DNA from: Picochlorum sp. 'celeri'
Taxonomy: Eukaryota > Chlorophyta > Trebouxiophyceae
Assembly (NCBI GenBank): GCA_010909725.1
Contig: JAACMV010000003.1
Coordinates: forward strand, 620,001-684,000
Direction: 5' to 3'
Length of the DNA stretch: 64,000 nucleotides
This document shows, one piece after another, positions 1 through 10,761 of this stretch. Position 1 is the first letter of the stretch. Each line of letters starts with the position of its first letter. A program made the translations under genes and the position numbers. The notes below the pieces were generated by a model. It ran no database searches, was not told the origin of the DNA, and saw nothing but the letters and a program-made list of their open reading frames with translations.

Positions 1-1187
1 TGTGCTTCTTCTGAAGAGGCAGCAGCAGCAGGATGAATGATTTGAAACGACATCGTCGCTCCACATGCATACTTTCCCACATGTATTGCACCTTGGGAGC
101 AAAATGAAACTACTTTCTCCAACACTTTCTCCTCCGTACCATGGTACCACGCTTTCCCAGCGTTGGCAAGCTTCGCAAAGCCTTTCACACAGGCAGCATG
201 GGCCCATGTTCCACAAGCGGATTTCACAACGTCCCAGGGCATCATCATCATGGTATCCGTTTGTTCAACTCCATTTTCCTTGACATCAAAATTCTTGAGG
301 AACGTATCAGGCAATTGAGTACCCAGATATACTTTCTCATCACGAGACTCTGTCCCCTCTGGTTTGTCATCATAGTCCTCTGTCTCCATTCTGATTCTCA
401 AGCGCTTTCTATTTGGTACATTCAAAATATCATTGTACTCATGGCACGAAGAAGCCTCACGCCCACAATCAGCCTCACCATAATACACACGTGGGCACAC
501 ACTTGGTGAATTGTCTTTATGAAGCGCCTTTTGACAAACAGCACATCGACACCCTGGGCAGAACCACTCTTTATCAGAATCCGAGTCGCATACCCCAGCA
601 CATGGGGCATGCGTGGTGACGGGACACGTCTCACAGCATAGCAAATTCCCCTGCACACAAGAGCAAGACATATCATGTACAGATCTGATCAGATACCCAA
701 TGTATACAGTACACCGCACCCCAAATCCACAGTATGCACAGTAATCGTCATGGTCATCCTCGATGAGCGATTTGCTTCCACCCGTCCGTTTCTTCTGTCG
801 CTCAGAGTTTATCTCGCCCAGACAGTCCTCTACCGTTTTCCCACTCGGCAAGACAATGCATTCTACCGAGTGTGATTGAGCTGCATTAAATGAAATATAT
901 CGATAAATCACACTATATTGTACTGATGGAGAAGCCAGCCATGACATCGCCAGCAAAGAAAATAGAATTACCGACCGACGACATCCGTAACCTTACGACA
1001 TACCTGCTATTTTCTCAAATTGAGTCAAATTTATAGGTTTATCAGTCTTTCCTGGTACTAATATACCGTTATCAACAACTTTTCCAACTAATACGATGTT
1101 TCTGTGCGTATCCAGGCAACGGAGAACATCCCCGTTGGAGACATCCTCTCTCGCCAACAGATTGGCGATAGATGCCCTCTTAAGCAT
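1..1187 (-). CDS. TDBD-PHD finger chromatin protein (IDM1/ROS4-like), 3' part cut by the window edge
   Basis: Three exons are visible: 1187-1004, 880-720 and 650 to beyond base 1, joined by GT-AG introns of 123 and 69 bp with matching phases. The first exon ends in a segment (NLTQFEKIAG) that runs across the splice into VECIVLPSGKTVEDCL. This resembles the Tify-domain-binding domain found in front of the PHD finger in plant PHD/GNAT proteins. The PHD finger is itself split by the second intron: CAYCGFGGNLLCCETC, then an H-x2-C and a final CPGC. A second Cys/His-rich stretch follows (CGTWAHAAC, then GAIHVGKYAC), as in extended PHD modules. Such proteins read histone tails in the nucleus and, in plants, steer acetylation and active DNA demethylation. 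A GNAT domain would lie off the left edge and cannot be seen. The spliced joins restore the domain order, which supports the model. Confidence 0.72.
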
Positions 1188-1362
1188 GTCAATATGTCAT
1201 TAAAAAGTTAAAAAATAGAATTATTTGCTTAAAGGGGATATTTGGGCAATGTTCATCCTAGCATGGTGAAGGTCAATCCTGCACGACTGTTGGTCCACGC
1301 TCCTGGATGCCTCAATTGATGGATTGGAATTGGAATGTACATGCATGGTGCGGATCAATGTA

Positions 1363-4323
1363 TTACACGGCACTGATGTTCATGATATCATCATCGTCCT
1401 CTTCATCGGCCTTGGCGCTCTTTGTAGCAGCATCATCTTCACAGATTGTACTGCTACTGGGGACTTCTTTGACCATGTCCAGAGATGGCCGCCCCAAATA
1501 CCGATTGGTCATGCTTTTGATTGGCGAATCGCATAACCTGGTGTCTTCCTCGTGTGTGATGTTGTCTGCTGTCTCCAAAGCCTTCTTTGCCAGATCAACA
1601 TCGCTTGATATTCTATGGTAGAAGAGGACATATGCTGCTGAGGATTGAACAGACCGCGTATTCATCTCGCTCACATTACTGTCGTCAAAGTCATACCATT
1701 TTTGGTCATCTGGCATTTGACAGAAGGCTGTGTAGTGGCCTCCACCCATGCCTCCGTAGTGATTACTGACGGCATACAGATCATAAATGGGTTCCGCCTC
1801 CTGTGGCTGTGTATCAGAGCCAGAACTCAATTTTATCTTCTTTGATGATGCAACCGAAGGATTTAGCAGATATTCTGACATGTCCAAATTGTGCAATGGG
1901 AACTCGATTTCTGTATCCAACTTATCTCTTGAATACCTCGAGTAGGAGAATCGCTTCAAGTGTACCACGAGAACATCTGGTAGATGCCATAGATCAAGTT
2001 TTTTGATTGCTCGTACGTGATCTTTGCACTTGCTACAGTACCAGGTGTCAGATGCGTCCAGCTGTTCAGGCTGACAGAATCCTTCCAAGCAATCTTTCAA
2101 GGTTGCTTTGAATGGTGTATTGGCCTGATTTTCTGTGGCTTTGACACTTTCATGTTCGACAACAGGCTCCTGGACAACAGTGAGGCTGTGTGGCTTGAAG
2201 TTTTCCCATTCAGCACACAAGAAAATTGGAGATGGGTCGGCGTCGCTACCAATATCAGGGGCTGAATTTATCCATGTATACTTTGGTTGGCCACTGCTGC
2301 TTCCAAATAGCAGCGTGTGTGTCTTCTCAATGTCCATCTCAGTGCTGCTCTCAACAGGTTCAGGTGCATCAATCCTCTGCTCAGAAATATTTTGAAATTT
2401 TTCTATCGCATGAGAAAGAGTCTTGTCTGGTACAACTTCCCAATAACCACTCTTCTCAGCTTTTTTCACCGTCAATTCCTCAGAGGTGCCCTTTGGCAGG
2501 AAGAACAAGGATGGAATGCCACAATCAACTCCATTGTTTCTGTGATACACAAGAACAGGCCTTCCTGCTATTGAAGGCCTCACGCAGTCCCCTGTATACC
2601 TAAACACGTACAACTTGTATGTGCGCGATGATAAAAAGGAGAATGTTCTCTTCTCCGGTATGACACCCACTGATGCATCCTGATCCAGAAACACATCTAA
2701 TCTACTCCCTGTCCATTGCGTTATCGCCCATTCTTGTTCTTCTACTTGTGTTCCAGAATATTCAGTATATGTCTTTTCAATCTCACGAATGAGATCTCGA
2801 ATACTAGACTCCTTGGAAACGCGTACAGCTAATTCCACAGCATTAGCCTTTTGAAATTGATCCACAATGGTGACCACAAACGTCCTCCTTTGAGGTGAGG
2901 GCAACGGAAGGGAGAGATACATGAATGGATCAAATTTGACCGACGTGTAATTGCAGTTTGGGCATCTCAGGGTGGATTTGTACAGACCCTGAAATTTGTC
3001 CACTACTACTGAATCATTTCTAGCTCGGTAATTTGCCCAAGCCTCTGCTGCCACCTCCTCATCTGGGCGCCCATCTGCGTCCTTTTCCTCAATATATGGC
3101 TTATCTTTTATTCGGTTCAAATCCTCATGCAGGCCATCTAGCAAAAATGCCAACAATTCCTGGCTATCTTGCTGAGAATAGCCCCCAAATTGAGGAGCAA
3201 ACTTGGCTAATTGCCATTTGAAATGCTTTGGCGTGATATATTCTACACCAGGTTTCCACATTTTCGATATCAGACTTCCAAACGCACTTGCAAGCTTCCC
3301 GCCCAATCCAAGAGGGTTCTCAGCATTCAAGTCATCCTTATACTTTCCACTCAGAAATGCATACATCAATGACGGAGTATGGCATAAGCATTGGAGACTG
3401 GAATTCATAAAGCACGTATTACCTAAATTAGATAGTCCAGATAACCCTCTACGATCACGCGAACCTGTATACACACTATCCTCTGCCCAAATTGGAACAG
3501 GACCAAAACTCCTGCTCAGGGGACTGTCAGTGCTGAGAGGACTCAGAGCCATCGATCCTCTCCCTGGACTGCGTAGCCCCACACGAGGGCTTGACACAGA
3601 ATTGCCATACTGAATCACATCCTCTGAAGAAAAACGGGGTATATTGATGCCAAGTGATGGTTTTGGCGTACTCACCTCACTTTGAGACACCATCCCACCC
3701 CCTTTTGATGGCTCCAACTCATCCCGGGCTTCACCATCCTTTGACATACTCATAGGCGATGTCACATCCTCTAATTTCTCTACACCATGCACGTCAACCG
3801 TCACGTCTCCACTCTGTGCATCTTTCCGATAGTATCTCACAATTTCATGGCTTTGGCTCTGAATCCCATACCAATCCTTCAAAAGGTTCCACGCTGGCTT
3901 GTGTAAGAAGAAAAAATCCCTTCCTTCTACAAGATTGCTCTTGACAGACACATCTGTTCTAATTTTCTGTGCATCAGTGTCTCCACCATCCTCACAGGGA
4001 TGAAGAATATCCCCATTATCAACACACCCAGGACGCTCTGAAGAAGAATCCGATTCAGCTGCATCATCTTCTACATCTCCAGACCGAGCTTCTCCCTCAG
4101 ATGCTTCCCGTGCCCATCGTGTCCTCTCGGCAAGTGTCCCAATATCAGCCATGGGGACTTTGGAGTATGAGCACCACTTTCGCACCCAATCAGCACTGAC
4201 CACATACACCTCATCGCCCTCACCAACCCCTTTACTTAATTCATCCAATTCAACACGTCGTAGTACCCTGCCCTCCTGCGATCCCGTCAATCGAGGAATG
4301 GAGATCGAATCGAGTAACGACAT
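1363..4323 (-). CDS. Ubiquitin carboxyl-terminal hydrolase (USP family, UBP5/USP4-15-like)
   Basis: An uninterrupted 986-residue frame encodes a USP cysteine protease that removes ubiquitin from proteins. The N-terminus carries a DUSP-like stretch (GDEVYVVSADWVRKW). The Cys box NLGNTCFMNSSLQCL places the nucleophile near Cys304. The His box GGMGGGHYTAF places the base near His863, followed by WYDFDD. A zinc ribbon-like pair (CPNC early, CSKC late) sits between, and the catalytic core carries a long insertion typical of the USP4/11/15 and plant UBP5/8-11 group. The acidic C-terminus (EEDDDD) is probably disordered. I start at the ATG at 4323; the frame is open a further 24 codons upstream but without an ATG. 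Family assignment is firm; the exact orthologue is not. Confidence 0.93.
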   Translation of the reverse strand: MSLLDSISIPRLTGSQEGRVLRRVELDELSKGVGEGDEVYVVSADWVRKWCSYSKVPMADIGTLAERTRWAREASEGEARSGDVEDDAAESDSSSERPGCVDNGDILHPCEDGGDTDAQKIRTDVSVKSNLVEGRDFFFLHKPAWNLLKDWYGIQSQSHEIVRYYRKDAQSGDVTVDVHGVEKLEDVTSPMSMSKDGEARDELEPSKGGGMVSQSEVSTPKPSLGINIPRFSSEDVIQYGNSVSSPRVGLRSPGRGSMALSPLSTDSPLSRSFGPVPIWAEDSVYTGSRDRRGLSGLSNLGNTCFMNSSLQCLCHTPSLMYAFLSGKYKDDLNAENPLGLGGKLASAFGSLISKMWKPGVEYITPKHFKWQLAKFAPQFGGYSQQDSQELLAFLLDGLHEDLNRIKDKPYIEEKDADGRPDEEVAAEAWANYRARNDSVVVDKFQGLYKSTLRCPNCNYTSVKFDPFMYLSLPLPSPQRRTFVVTIVDQFQKANAVELAVRVSKESSIRDLIREIEKTYTEYSGTQVEEQEWAITQWTGSRLDVFLDQDASVGVIPEKRTFSFLSSRTYKLYVFRYTGDCVRPSIAGRPVLVYHRNNGVDCGIPSLFFLPKGTSEELTVKKAEKSGYWEVVPDKTLSHAIEKFQNISEQRIDAPEPVESSTEMDIEKTHTLLFGSSSGQPKYTWINSAPDIGSDADPSPIFLCAEWENFKPHSLTVVQEPVVEHESVKATENQANTPFKATLKDCLEGFCQPEQLDASDTWYCSKCKDHVRAIKKLDLWHLPDVLVVHLKRFSYSRYSRDKLDTEIEFPLHNLDMSEYLLNPSVASSKKIKLSSGSDTQPQEAEPIYDLYAVSNHYGGMGGGHYTAFCQMPDDQKWYDFDDSNVSEMNTRSVQSSAAYVLFYHRISSDVDLAKKALETADNITHEEDTRLCDSPIKSMTNRYLGRPSLDMVKEVPSSSTICEDDAATKSAKADEEDDDDIMNISAV

Positions 4324-4536
4324 GCTCGCTCGTATAACTACAGCACCCTCAGATCCGATTCTTCCATAAATAGTATCAATAATTAATTCGATCAAGGGAA
4401 TACTTCGACTCTTTCCGTAACTCTACCGAGATTCGTCGCAAGACTCTGTTCCAAAGCCAGTGCCAAACTCGTTACTACCAATGGCTATGGACAATCACTA
4501 TGACGCTGCTAAAATATTTTTAAATAACTATACATA

Positions 4537-5619
4537 TCATTTGTATTCCGCTTTGGCCATATAGCGGAGGCATCGGAGATGTTCCAGGAGCAACTCTTGT
4601 GAAGAATGACCAGCCCGTTCTGCATCTTGGGATGTCGTCACAAATGTGTACATTGGGTCTGTACGCAGCACAGGATCCATCGCCTCGGATTTCATGTTGT
4701 ACAGATTCACATGGCACGGGATTCCATGCTTCCTGCACAGCGCTACCATGGCTCTCATTTCCTCCAGGTGTTCAACACCTATGTGCACAGAGACAACAGT
4801 CATATTGATTCATACGCAGCCACACACACACACACACACACGGTCAATATATATACATATCATACCATGAACTTGGAATTGCCGCCGAGTTCCATGAAGT
4901 ACAAGAAGAAGCTGGCTCTCGTCAAGATGCATTCTATTCCAGTGCAAGGCCATCCCCTTGATGACATCATCATCCCAAATGTATGCACCAGGGCAATTCA
5001 AACCAACATCAACATAGTGAACTTGCTTGAGCTTCTTCATAAATCGCACCCAATCCTCATGCTCTGATGTAGAGGAAGACTGTGCCAAGCTACTCAACTC
5101 TGTCAAAATCTGGTTCACCACCATCCCACCCTTGCTAAACCCAACCAAAGTCCACAAAATATCCTTGTCTATGTATCCCTTCACAAGCCCATACAAGTGG
5201 CGACATGCCTTGTTTGTCCTACTTGTATAAACCCAATGTGGTTGGGTGGAAGAACGCAGTCCTTTCCCATGGTACTTGATGTGATCACCAGCGACATCCC
5301 ATTTGTCATATTCTATAAAATTATCATAGCAAGCAAAGCCTGCTTCGTACCGACACGGGTGAATGATCACAATGGTCTTTGCAGTAGGAAATGCCTTGGC
5401 AAGAACATGTTCGGCAATGTACGCATCATCAGTTCCCAACCGAATGATATCTGGATGGCAACCATGAAAATGACCTACATCGTCACCTACAAAATACACA
5501 ACAATGTTTGTATTCGCCTGAGATGGGTCTACCCGTGGCGTATGACGTTTGAAAATGAAAAGTTTGTTCACTCCGCCATCTGGACCACGAATGGTCTCAA
5601 CAAGCGTCGTTGTGTCCAT
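4537..5619 (-). CDS. C2orf69/UPF0565-like serine hydrolase-fold protein
   Basis: Two exons, 5619-4866 and 4778-4537, give 331 residues; the 87-bp intron contains a (TG)n tract. The nucleophile-elbow-like motif VGFSKGGMVVNQ is followed by VHYVDVGLN and, after the splice, an ending with DPMYTF. This order matches the C2orf69 family, an alpha/beta-hydrolase-fold group that is mitochondrial in animals and of unknown substrate. The splice (VHG, then VEHLEEM) keeps the family alignment continuous, which argues for this acceptor rather than a start at 4803. There is no obvious targeting peptide: the N-terminus begins MDTTTLVETIRG. The assignment rests on recall of the family pattern, so the function is inferred only at fold level. 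Confidence 0.75.
4820..4840. repeat. (CA)n microsatellite in an intron
   Basis: About ten CA units in a row lie inside the intron of the C2orf69-like gene, read as TG on the coding strand. Such tracts vary in length between strains. It sits between donor and acceptor and does not affect the reading frame. Confidence 0.9.
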
Positions 5620-6985
5620 TTCATCTTTATTATCTATAATCTTTATGAATTATGTATAGATGTGCGACGTGGGATGCGGGAAAGAAGAAGAGTGCATGAG
5701 AGATGTGGTCTCGGTCGAAGGTGTAGATGATGGGAGGTGTGGTATACCGATCTGTCAAACGCTTGCTGTGATGGGAGAGTATCGCGTCGTGAACCTGGCA
5801 GGGTGGCGAGTGCTGCTGCATGGTCGTCTCCGGGGTAGAGAGCCCCTCCTAGTGAAATATCGGCAGTATATATGTGCATAAAATATACTCAAGTTGTTCC
5901 AGGTACTCTTGGTCCTGCGTTCCGGGAGATATTGGTCTCTGTTACGGCGAAAATACCTCCGCGGGCGGAGCTGGTGTCTGGTTGGACGACCACTGCTCGT
6001 GGTGTGTATTCCCCGAGACGGGCGATATACTGCCTAAAAATGGCATGGAAAATGTCATCATGGGTATCGATAGTCGCAAGATAAACGCGAGATTGGTGCG
6101 TATTCTGCGTGCTGGTGGCAACTTGGCGGCAGTGGTTTGCCCTGCAGGCACACACACAAGGTAGGGTTCACACAAGGTATGGCCCGTTCTGCTCGTGGAT
6201 ACAAGATGGCATCCATGATGGATGCATCTCGTACATACGAATGATGGTATCTAGGTTATTATCACAACATATCTGGAGGATGATGGATAGAGTGGAGTGT
6301 GACTGAATCTCATGGTATGAATGAAGCACTCTGCAAGCAATATAGTTACGGATCTATCTGACAGATATATTTGTTGTATGTTGATCTTTCAATTGTGTTC
6401 TTGTCAGAATGCTGGGTGAAGAATATCACCACGTGTCAGGATTTCTGAAGTAACTCTTGTTACTATGAAGCCGACAATGTGTTTCTACTCGTACAGCATT
6501 CCCATACCTCTGGTTGTCCAACATGAGAGACTCGAATGACGATGCGTCCTACTTCGACTTCCCTTGCTGACTATTCATGCAAGGATAACCCTTGTTGATG
6601 AAGAATCACATTCGATCCCTTATCAATGCCATATCCGACGAGTCATCACGACATTGGCACACACCACATTGACTGACGCCTGTCTGTTTTTCTGCAGTCG
6701 CAACTGATCGGTCCAGAAGCAGCGCCATCCGGAGGAGGCCTGGATTGCCACGAGACCATTATCCATATCATTAGTATTGAAATATGCCAACAACATTGCC
6801 ATTGTACTGCGTAGAAAAAATTGCATATATTGTTTCAATTGTAATTAATGGGTACAGAAGCGTGTTGCGGCCAAATCATCGTTTGAAAGCCCGTAGCCCT
6901 GTGTCGACCTCTCGTTGGGAAGACGACTGTTTTCCACCGTTTTGAGACAGCTCAATTTCGAACAGATCTATCCTTGTAACTTGGA
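5620..6985. other. 1.4-kb gap with no secure gene
   Basis: This interval lies between the divergent C2orf69-like and SLP genes and should hold both promoters. Several short open frames occur on both strands but none has a recognisable domain or convincing start. The best candidate is a minus-strand frame at 6141-5889 behind a good splice acceptor (pyrimidine-rich, then GCAG). It is described as a separate finding because an upstream exon could not be placed. A plus-strand acceptor-like site (TTTTTCTGCAG) ends at 6706 but leads into a short frame only. Confidence 0.5.
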
Positions 6986-8257
6986 ATGAATACGGTACTA
7001 CATAGTCAAAGAGTTGGTTCTGGTGCTCTGCACAGGTCGAGCCATGAGTCCGTAGGTTGGTCTGCGAAGCGTTTCCGCCTGGGACCAAATTATGGTGGGC
7101 AACGGGTATCATGGGTAGAAACACTTCACAGAAATTCGTGGTATTCTGTTGGCGACGAAGTGTGTTTGAGGTTACAATGCTCTCGACCAAACATATCTTC
7201 AGCTGCGAGCAGCGTCGAGTACAGTTCTGTGCAGACAGAGATACAGTACTCGATACAAAGCCGTGTGGAGGTGACTCAAAGTTCATTAAGGCAGGAAGGA
7301 TCATCGTCCAAGACCCAGCAGTCCACCTATGGACCATCAGCTCATGTGACTGCCACAGGGAGGGTGGTGGCGATTGGGGATATTCATGGGGATATTCAGA
7401 AGTTGTTGGATTGTCTGAAGATTTCAGGGCTGATACGTGAAGATGATCATGGGATTCGATGGATTGGTGGTGACGCTACAGTTGTACAATTGGGGGATGT
7501 TTTGGACAGGGGGGATGCAGAGATTTCCACAATCTTATTGCTCCGAGAGTTAGACAAGCAGGCCAGGCAGGATGGCGGGGCGGTTCATATGTTGAATGGA
7601 AATCATGAAAGTTTGAATGTTGCTGGTGATTTTAGGTATGTCACCCCAGGAGCGTTTTGGGAGTCTGCAATGGCAGCGGGGCTGAGCGAGGATGACGCTT
7701 TGCGCAGCAAAGAGGCCATTCTTCAGGCTCGATGGGCATTGTATCGTCCTGGTGGCGTCATGGCAAAGGAATTGTCCCGAAATCCGACTGTGTTGATCGT
7801 GAATAACGAGATTGTCTTCGCCCATGGCGGGCTGCTTCCCCACCATGTAAAGTATGGCGTTCAGCGTATCAATGATGAGGTTGCAAAGTGGATGAAGGGA
7901 GCTGACTGTACAGATGGATCAGCTCCGTCACCGCCATTTACGGCCATGGGTGACTCAAACTCTGTCATGTGGAATAGGACATTCGGGAAGGAGCGATGTT
8001 CACCCTATGACAGGATTCAAATGAAACGGCAGTTGGATGCAACATTGCAACAGTTGGGGGCCAAGGCTATGGTGGTCGGTCACACACCTCAAATGACAGG
8101 ATTGAATGCAGAATGTAATGGGCGTATTTGGCGAGTGGATGTAGGCATGTCATCAGGTGTGTTGAATGCAGAAGCCCAGGTTTTAGAGTTTAGCAAGGAT
8201 GAATCAGGTAATCTCCAAGCTTCTCTGTTAACGCCAGACTTTACTCCATACCTGTGA
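6986..8257 (+). CDS. Shewanella-like protein phosphatase (SLP), probably plastid-targeted
   Basis: A single 423-residue frame encodes a PPP-type metallophosphatase. The metal-site motifs are present in order: GDIHGD (first Asp near residue 132), GDVLDRGD, GNHES and, later, FAHGG and VVGHTP. The spacing and the GNHESLN variant fit Shewanella-like phosphatases rather than eukaryotic PP1/PP2A. The first ~110 residues are rich in Ser, Arg and Val and poor in acids, as expected for a transit peptide; plant SLP1 is chloroplastic. The reaction is hydrolysis of phospho-Ser/Thr (or Tyr for the SLP2 type) in proteins. The start is the ATG at 6986. It is transcribed divergently from the upstream minus-strand gene and convergently with the DUF506 gene. 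Confidence 0.9.
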   Translation: MNTVLHSQRVGSGALHRSSHESVGWSAKRFRLGPNYGGQRVSWVETLHRNSWYSVGDEVCLRLQCSRPNISSAASSVEYSSVQTEIQYSIQSRVEVTQSSLRQEGSSSKTQQSTYGPSAHVTATGRVVAIGDIHGDIQKLLDCLKISGLIREDDHGIRWIGGDATVVQLGDVLDRGDAEISTILLLRELDKQARQDGGAVHMLNGNHESLNVAGDFRYVTPGAFWESAMAAGLSEDDALRSKEAILQARWALYRPGGVMAKELSRNPTVLIVNNEIVFAHGGLLPHHVKYGVQRINDEVAKWMKGADCTDGSAPSPPFTAMGDSNSVMWNRTFGKERCSPYDRIQMKRQLDATLQQLGAKAMVVGHTPQMTGLNAECNGRIWRVDVGMSSGVLNAEAQVLEFSKDESGNLQASLLTPDFTPYL

Positions 8258-8702
8258 CACGAAATGCGTCTTTTTCCATAGTTGACAATGAGAACATTGC
8301 CAACAGGGCACTATATGTAGAATTCTGCATGGCGACCATGCAATTGTATAATAATTTTTACTGTTTCTTTTACTATGCAACAAAAGGACAAAATCGTATG
8401 AATTCATTTTATATAAGCCAGATAGGAATCAGGAAAAATCAAAACTTTTTCTGTGTTTTCATTTGAATAATCATGCTTGCATCTTTGCTTGCGAGAATGC
8501 GTAGTATTGCCTGAAATTTCAAGCCTCACAGCCCATCCTGCTTTTCTCAGAAGGCATTCATTGGAACATATTCATCTTCTTTTCTTGTATGCGTTGCGAA
8601 TCTTTTGACTGATGAAAATGTGTCGGCGGAAAATGCACAAAATCTCAAAATTGTATCATATGCTTCACCATGCCTGCACAAGTAACTCCAGATCGAGTAT
8701 CA
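8258..8702. other. Convergent intergenic spacer
   Basis: AT-rich spacer between the 3' ends of the SLP and DUF506 genes. No domain-bearing frame is seen on either strand. It probably holds both polyadenylation regions. Confidence 0.6.
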
Positions 8703-9947
8703 TCATACTTGAGCGAAAAAGTTGTTGGGATCGCGCAAATCACGCGTTTTATATCCTGTTACTTCATCTCGACCAGCACCATCCGGCTCATCAGAGGAAT
8801 AAAGAGCTTCAATGTCATCCGTCTGATCTGGAGTGGTGCTCACCTGGCTTGATTTGACACCCATAAGCATGAGCTTCTCAGCCACCGTATTATTCGAGTT
8901 CTTGAAGTCTTCTTCAATCTTTTCTAGTCTTGGGCGCTCAATCTCTCGACTGGCATTCCTCAATCTCATGACATCCACATCTTCTGATCGACGAGGTTGC
9001 CACTTGGACAACATTGCTGCTGTCTGTCTCCAAGGTGGAAGAGGCGTTCCAGTCTTCATGAAAGCTCGCGCCATCTCTTCACATAGTATATCCACGCCTT
9101 CTGCTATCCTTTTCATGGGCGCCACAACTGCTGAGGGGACTGCAGATAAGATGCAATCATAGCGCATAGTAGGATGTGCAATCTCAAATTGATCCAAAAA
9201 CTTTGGATCTACGATCAATTCTTTGTTAATTGCCTTCCCATTAATGTGATCAGGCGCATTGGGAAGTGTCACGGCGAGAAAGCAGTGTCGGAGGTTTCTG
9301 AGGCAGGACGCACTCCCTCCAACAGAGTCTCCTCCCAGCGCAGTCCTAACCTTTACAGAGTAGCCCAGCGCCCGAAGCCTCTCTCCCAACATTTCCACTT
9401 CCATTTCTTCTCCATATCTTTCCAATGCGTCATCTCTCGCATACTTCACATGCATGGACAGCATGTATTCATCATCATCCTGAGGCGTCAACAGCTCCTT
9501 CAACCTCTCAAGCTTTTGAGTGCTTGGTACAGTGTCATCGTTGTGATTCTCGGCAAAACCAATGTCATCTTCAGCCGTATCTTCCATATCGAAAAGCAAC
9601 GATGGAACCTTGCTCAAAGATGCCGTCCCTCCACACGACGAAAAGTCAACCTTTCTGTTCCCACGTCCTTTGGGAATTGTAAAAGAGAGAGATGTGTCCC
9701 TTGATCCGTCACGAAGAACCTCTCTACTCTCCATTCGATCATTTTTAAATGCACTTGGTTTTGGACTGGATACAATCGCTGACTTCTTGGTGTGCTGCTG
9801 GCCACAGAAACCGTGCTTCACACCACCACTTTGACTAAGGCATCCTTGGCCATTTGATCCAAATGGCACCGAGCTCTGCGTAGCTTGGGACGTTGTCGAC
9901 CCGTTTGCTGTGTCCACGCGGGGAACACGAATCACAGGCCGAACCAT
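8703..9947 (-). CDS. DUF506 (PDDEXK-like) family protein
   Basis: The 414-residue frame begins at the ATG at 9947; six further codons upstream are open but lack an ATG. The C-terminal half carries the DUF506 signature: ELIVDPKFLDQFEIAHPT, then CEEMARAFMKTGTPLPPWR and a KW about ten residues on. This family is essentially restricted to plants and green algae and is related in fold to PDDEXK nucleases; nuclease activity has not generally been shown, and some land-plant members affect root hairs and calcium signalling. The N-terminal 150 residues are Ser/Thr-rich and likely disordered, followed by an acidic strip (DMEDTAEDD). Its presence is good evidence that the window is green-lineage. Substrate and role here are unknown. 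Confidence 0.85.
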   Translation of the reverse strand: MVRPVIRVPRVDTANGSTTSQATQSSVPFGSNGQGCLSQSGGVKHGFCGQQHTKKSAIVSSPKPSAFKNDRMESREVLRDGSRDTSLSFTIPKGRGNRKVDFSSCGGTASLSKVPSLLFDMEDTAEDDIGFAENHNDDTVPSTQKLERLKELLTPQDDDEYMLSMHVKYARDDALERYGEEMEVEMLGERLRALGYSVKVRTALGGDSVGGSASCLRNLRHCFLAVTLPNAPDHINGKAINKELIVDPKFLDQFEIAHPTMRYDCILSAVPSAVVAPMKRIAEGVDILCEEMARAFMKTGTPLPPWRQTAAMLSKWQPRRSEDVDVMRLRNASREIERPRLEKIEEDFKNSNNTVAEKLMLMGVKSSQVSTTPDQTDDIEALYSSDEPDGAGRDEVTGYKTRDLRDPNNFFAQV

Positions 9948-10761
9948 AGCGCACGTGTCTGACAAGCTTACTTCTAGAAGAACTTATACAACCTGACACA
10001 AGTTCTGCTCCACGAAATCTGACTCACACAAGTTTTCCTCGAATGAAATCCGTTGAATCGAAAAAAGTATCGATCCAATATGTTTTAAAATCTATCAATC
10101 ACAATGCACCGCAAAATCCTACAATGCGATGTCGATTGCCCACGTGTCCAGATTCGTCAGGACCTCTTCTAGACGCGCCTCACGCGTCCGTCGAGACTCC
10201 AAGGCTGACTCAGAACACGTTCCTTTTCGCGGGACCCTGGATTAACTCTACGATTAATCCACTATTACAACAAATGGAAAATAGTCGGGCCAATATTCCT
10301 CCGTTTCACGTTCACAATATATTTGTTCGTTTTCTTCCCTCCCTGTAACACCGGAGATTCTCAGCCTCTCCAGTGTCCAGTTCTTGATTCTTCGACACCG
10401 ACGATGAAAAAATGGTGTGAGAAAATATCACAGTTCAAAATAGTAACAAAATGATTTGTATCATGGAGGTAAGACAGACGTGTATGTTCTAGGGCAACGA
10501 GATTCGATTTTCGACGTCATCGATTTCCAAAATAGATCTCGGTCAAAGATATCCTTTGATGGTAGGTTTAACCTCCGGCCGCCAGATACTTTTTCCGTGA
10601 ATCTTTTTCCTACTTTCTTTTTTAGTCGATTCCGGTAGACTGGGCAAAACGCAATGGAGTGGGCTCTAGTTGTCATGGAGCCTGTGCACCGTACTTTTCG
10701 TATTGCATCCGACGAGGTTAGATCATTGTAATGCAATAAAGTCACGTTACATGTCACATGG
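9948..10761. other. Promoter-containing gap with a possible mini-gene
   Basis: This 0.8-kb interval lies upstream of the DUF506 gene and downstream of the DUF726 gene. No large gene is present. On the plus strand a short two-exon reading (10451-10468 joined to 10626-10721) has strong splice signals and could encode a 37-residue peptide; it is treated as a finding. AATAAA occurs near 10735 on the plus strand. Confidence 0.5.

Noticed and set aside
3969..4199. Plus-strand frames inside the ubiquitin protease gene
   Set aside because: Antisense shadows of an intact 986-residue USP frame.
4537..4803. Separate small gene starting at 4803
   Set aside because: It is the second exon of the C2orf69-like gene; the splice at 4779/4865 is in phase and continues the family pattern.
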